Shown here one piece after another: positions 12,736 to 14,364 of a DNA stretch of 14,364 bases; position 1 is the first letter of the stretch; every line of letters starts with the position of its first letter. Origin of the DNA: Patescibacteria group bacterium (GTDB lineage Bacteria > Patescibacteriota > Patescibacteriia > 2-12-FULL-60-25). Where the stretch lies: NCBI GenBank assembly GCA_023229665.1, contig JALNYW010000008.1, positions 1 to 14,364 of the forward strand, given 5' to 3'. The notes under the pieces were generated by a model. It had not been told where the DNA came from and made no database searches. It saw nothing but the letters and a program-made list of their open reading frames with translations. The translations under genes and the position numbers were made by a program.

Positions 12736-12995
12736 TTCTCTTTCCCTCCTGTCTGGCAAAGTTCCTCCCAAACAGCGTCATGCCGCAGTGCTTGCTCTTG
12801 AGTTTCCTTCGTATCGGACGGCGAGATCGTGATCGGACCAAATGTTCGACAGACAGTGCTAGTATCCACTCCGATCGGGCGGAGGTCCCCGAGTGTATTT
12901 GTTGCGCAACTTGTCAGAAATGGGGCGATTGCGCACGCCATTAGCCCGGGCAACAATCTTTTCTTCTTCAATTCTCTGTTCCTCCAAAATCGCAT
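12732..12995 (-). CDS. Small outer-membrane lipoprotein, o-spanin (Rz1)-like (87 aa)
   Basis: A basic N-terminus (RELKKKR) and a hydrophobic stretch lead to a lipobox, FLTSC, with Cys30 as the lipidated residue. The mature part contains VDTSTVCRTFGPITISPSDT followed by ETQEQALRHDAVWEELC. The pattern C-x-F-x-PI-x-x-S-x-x-D, then a helix ending in W-x-x-LC, is common in small lysis-region proteins of phages from Gram-negative hosts. It probably joins inner and outer membrane in the last step of lysis. ATG 12995 has AGGAAGG five bases upstream; GTG 12998 is too near it. The first half lies inside the preceding gene in another frame, as in Rz/Rz1 pairs. Unlike typical Rz1 it is not Pro-rich. Confidence 0.72.
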   Translation of the reverse strand: MRFWRNRELKKKRLLPGLMACAIAPFLTSCATNTLGDLRPIGVDTSTVCRTFGPITISPSDTKETQEQALRHDAVWEELCQTGGKEK

Positions 12996-13095
12996 CACGA
13001 CCTTCCTGATACCACTTTGCCCGGCCGAACAACTCGAGAATTTTGAAAATTGCCCGGACGAGCAGCTTTGCCAGTTGCGGCGACATCCCTCTCAC
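12859..13095 (-). CDS. Small charged helical protein overlapping the lipoprotein gene, i-spanin-like candidate (78 aa)
   Basis: The N-terminal 26 residues form an amphipathic to moderately hydrophobic helix (PQLAKLLVRAIFKILELFGR). A charged probable coiled coil follows (YQEGRDAILEEQRIEEEKIV), then NRPISDKLRNKYTRG. Phage proteins with this plan, ending in RDRLR-x-x-YTR-like text, stand at the Rz position in many lysis cassettes. There is no clear transmembrane helix, which weakens the i-spanin call. GTG 13095 overlaps the holin stop as GTGA; ATG 13086 is an alternative. The last 137 bases overlap the lipoprotein gene in another frame, which is the best argument for a spanin pair. Confidence 0.6.
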   Translation of the reverse strand: MRGMSPQLAKLLVRAIFKILELFGRAKWYQEGRDAILEEQRIEEEKIVARANGVRNRPISDKLRNKYTRGPPPDRSGY

Positions 13096-13265
13096 ACTTT
13101 CTTGTTCGGGATCAGATAGACAACGAGCGGGGTGAGCACCGCGAGCACCTGGTTGATCGAGTCCGGCGTCAGCCAGCCGGGCACGCTGATATGAAACCAG
13201 CTATTCAGCAGAAACGCCAGTCCCATCACGATCGCGGCCAAGGCTTTGTCAACAGATGTAAACAT
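13092..13265 (-). CDS. Two-helix membrane protein, holin candidate (57 aa)
   Basis: Too short to stand out next to the longer open frame that covers it, but well supported: ATG 13265 has AAGGAG nine bases upstream in an A-rich leader. Two hydrophobic segments (ALAAIVMGLAFLLNSWFHIS, residues 8-27, and INQVLAVLTPLVVYLIP, 37-53) are joined by a short Pro/Gly turn, and the C-terminus is basic (NKKV). This is the usual form of a small class II-like holin. It follows the endolysin by 38 bases and its stop overlaps the next gene as GTGA. Confidence 0.75.
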   Translation of the reverse strand: MFTSVDKALAAIVMGLAFLLNSWFHISVPGWLTPDSINQVLAVLTPLVVYLIPNKKV

Positions 13266-13286
13266 CTTTCTTTTCTCCTTTTCTTT

Positions 13287-13302
13287 GCAGCACCATTGCT
13301 GC
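13287..13302 (-). other. Hairpin just after the endolysin stop codon
   Basis: GCAGCA-ATGG-TGCTGC on the minus strand has six base pairs and a four-base loop, starting one base after the TGA of the endolysin gene. AAAG follows, so it is not an intrinsic terminator. Confidence 0.45.
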
Positions 13303-13303
13303 G

Positions 13304-13924
13304 TCACACATACGGTAGTCCAGCTTCGAACAACTTTCTCGTCTCGGAGACGGAACGGCCGCCAGTCGGCAGTTGATAGTGCGGAACATCGACGAATTTC
13401 CAGTCCCCGCCCCATTCCAACTCCAGTCCACTCGCCCGGACATTCGCGGCGAGCCGACGATATTCCGCCAACTCCTCGTCCGAGTTCCCGGCCAAATACC
13501 GCCCGGCCGAATCGAACAGCCCGATGTCCCACGCGATGGCAAAGTTGTGATTCGATTGTCCACCCCGTGCTTTCGTCACCCGAGGCCCGGGATTGCCGAA
13601 TCGGCCTTGTCGATACAGCGCATTTTGCTCCGCATAAGTCCTCGTCCCGGAGATGATTTTTGCCGCGAAGCCATTTGTTCGGGCGAGGTCCAGCAACCGT
13701 CGTGCTCGCTCCTGAGCCAACAGATGCAGCCCGGCGATAGCCGCCTCCGTCCGCCCGTCGAACGTCCCGATTTTCCGAAGGGCCGCAGCCGCAAGGTCGG
13801 CCTCCCGCGCGGCCGATTCGGTCTTCGGCCCCCACTGTCCATCCAACACCCCGCGATAGAGTCCCTGGCACTTCCAGAGCCTTTGCGAGAAAAGTACATC
13901 TTCCCGGGTTAGTTTCTGCCCCAT
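13304..13924 (-). CDS. Endolysin: M15-family D,D/L,D-peptidase with N-terminal peptidoglycan-binding-like region (206 aa)
   Basis: The C-terminal domain has the full VanY/T5-endolysin-like set: SGTRTYAEQNALYRQGR (92-108), GGQSNHNFAIAWDIG (121-135) with zinc ligands H126 and D133, and WGGDWKFVDVPHYQ (171-184) with H182 as third ligand and D179 as catalytic acid. It should cut the peptide stems of peptidoglycan (L-Ala-D-Glu type in known phage members). Residues 8-65 contain FSQRLWKCQGLYRGVLDGQW followed by GPKTESAA, which reads as one peptidoglycan-binding repeat. There is no signal peptide, so release needs a holin, and candidates follow directly. ATG 13924 has GGAGG seven bases upstream, and a TAA lies directly before the ATG. 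Confidence 0.92.
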   Translation of the reverse strand: MGQKLTREDVLFSQRLWKCQGLYRGVLDGQWGPKTESAAREADLAAAALRKIGTFDGRTEAAIAGLHLLAQERARRLLDLARTNGFAAKIISGTRTYAEQNALYRQGRFGNPGPRVTKARGGQSNHNFAIAWDIGLFDSAGRYLAGNSDEELAEYRRLAANVRASGLELEWGGDWKFVDVPHYQLPTGGRSVSETRKLFEAGLPYV

Positions 13925-14047
13925 TTAATTCCCTCCAATTGACGTGCCGTAATGAAACGGCTTGTTGTTCAGCATTAACGTGCGGAACGCATGTGGCATT
14001 CGAGTTTCATTCTGAATAGCCTTCCGATTGGGCGCGAGAAAGAGCCG
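13925..14047 (-). other. Short region between structural gene and endolysin, with possible leader mini-ORFs
   Basis: No standard gene fits. In the transcription direction there is GGAAGG nine bases before an ATG (14014) that opens an 11-codon frame; its stop overlaps the next ATG as TAATG (13975), which opens a 16-codon frame (MLNNKPFHYGTSIGGN) ending in TAA directly before the endolysin ATG. This second frame is the same frame as the upstream structural gene after its TAG. An inverted repeat AATGAAAC/GTTTCATT (13951-13958 and 14004-14011) spans the region. All of this may be chance in a short AT-richer spacer. Confidence 0.3.
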
Positions 14048-14364
14048 CTAGTATTGCGCATATGTCACAAACCCCGTCATGTTGCCAGTCGCAGCAGTGA
14101 GACACAGTGCATTAGCCGCGGCACCGCGAAACAGCGAACCGATCATTCCGCTCATGCCGTTCGACCCTGCCGTAGCGATTGCCATCGCGCCGGTTAGCGC
14201 CGTGGTGCCAGTGCCACAGTTGGCACCAGTGCCGTAGACGAACGTAAAGGTGCCCGCCAGCGACGCCGTGACGTTGTATGAGCAAACGCGAATAACAGTG
14301 GAGCCAGAAAGTGCGACAAGCTGCGTCGTGGCTCCAGCGGTAACGTTGATGACGGCAGATTGAG
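14048..14364 (-). CDS. C-terminal part of a phage virion/appendage protein (partial, 5' end off the right edge)
   Basis: The frame is open from the right edge to a TAG at 14050-14048, giving 104 residues. Typical text is VTAGATTQLVALSGSTVIRV, TFTFVYGTGANCGTGTTALT, GSLFRGAAANALCLTAATGN and a final TGFVTYAQY. This Cys-containing beta-rich pattern (CS, YGTGxNCGTGTTALTG, ALCLTAAT, GFVTYAQ at the end) is one I associate with C-terminal domains of phage structural or fibre-like proteins, especially in environmental phages. The N-terminal part needed to identify the protein is outside the window. Confidence 0.7.
   Translation of the reverse strand, partial: QSAVINVTAGATTQLVALSGSTVIRVCSYNVTASLAGTFTFVYGTGANCGTGTTALTGAMAIATAGSNGMSGMIGSLFRGAAANALCLTAATGNMTGFVTYAQY

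Noticed and set aside
13266..13871. Upstream part of the 259-codon minus frame over the endolysin
   Set aside because: Only its last 57 codons, from ATG 13265 with AAGGAG, form a sensible protein (the holin candidate); the rest is an out-of-frame reading of the endolysin.
1..14364. tRNA genes, CRISPR arrays, insertion sequences, integrase or attachment site
   Set aside because: None seen: no cloverleaf, no regularly spaced repeats, no transposase or recombinase motifs on either strand.

Overview
The window is a continuous piece of a tailed double-stranded DNA phage (or prophage) genome. Every gene I can support is on the minus strand, so transcription runs from the right edge (14364) to the left edge (1). 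The head genes form a recognisable P22-like (podovirus) set: large terminase, P22-type portal, scaffold, P22-type coat protein, and a gp4-like tail accessory factor that runs off the left edge. A lipoprotein of the small-spanin type, a secreted RlpA-like protein and two endolysin-type enzymes point to a Gram-negative host. The base composition is GC-rich by eye. An alphaproteobacterial host is a guess based on the general look of the small proteins. No integrase, repressor, replication gene, tRNA or CRISPR is visible, so lifestyle cannot be decided.

Layout in the direction of transcription. (1) 14364-14048: C-terminal end of a virion or appendage protein. (2) 13924-11872: a lysis and envelope cassette with an M15 peptidase endolysin with a peptidoglycan-binding N-terminus, a 57-residue two-helix holin candidate, a 78-residue gene overlapping a small lipoprotein gene (Rz/Rz1-like layout), a secreted RlpA-like double-psi barrel protein, a larger holin-like membrane protein and a one-helix membrane protein. 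(3) 11894-10915: a PD-(D/E)XK nuclease-like protein and two small unknown proteins. (4) 10860-9586: a tail-fibre-like protein that carries a signal peptide. (5) 9585-9476: an intergenic region with a terminator-like hairpin and an operator-like palindrome. (6) 9475-1: head module: terminase, portal, GH104 lysozyme, a protein with an HEIQH metallopeptidase-like motif, a small unknown protein, scaffold, a 71-residue unknown protein, a hairpin-rich leader, the coat protein, two small unknown proteins and the gp4-like adapter.

Most neighbouring genes overlap by 4 bases (ATGA or GTGA) or slightly more, which indicates long co-transcribed, translationally coupled units. Where genes do not overlap, a hairpin usually follows the stop codon at once. 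The points most worth a second look are the stand-alone HEIQH protein next to the lysozyme and portal (possibly a packaged or ejected enzyme), the RlpA-like protein in the lysis cassette, the signal peptide on the fibre, a ribosome binding site split from its start codon by a perfect hairpin (11357-11390), and the five-hairpin leader before the coat gene. No gene-free stretch exceeds 300 bases.
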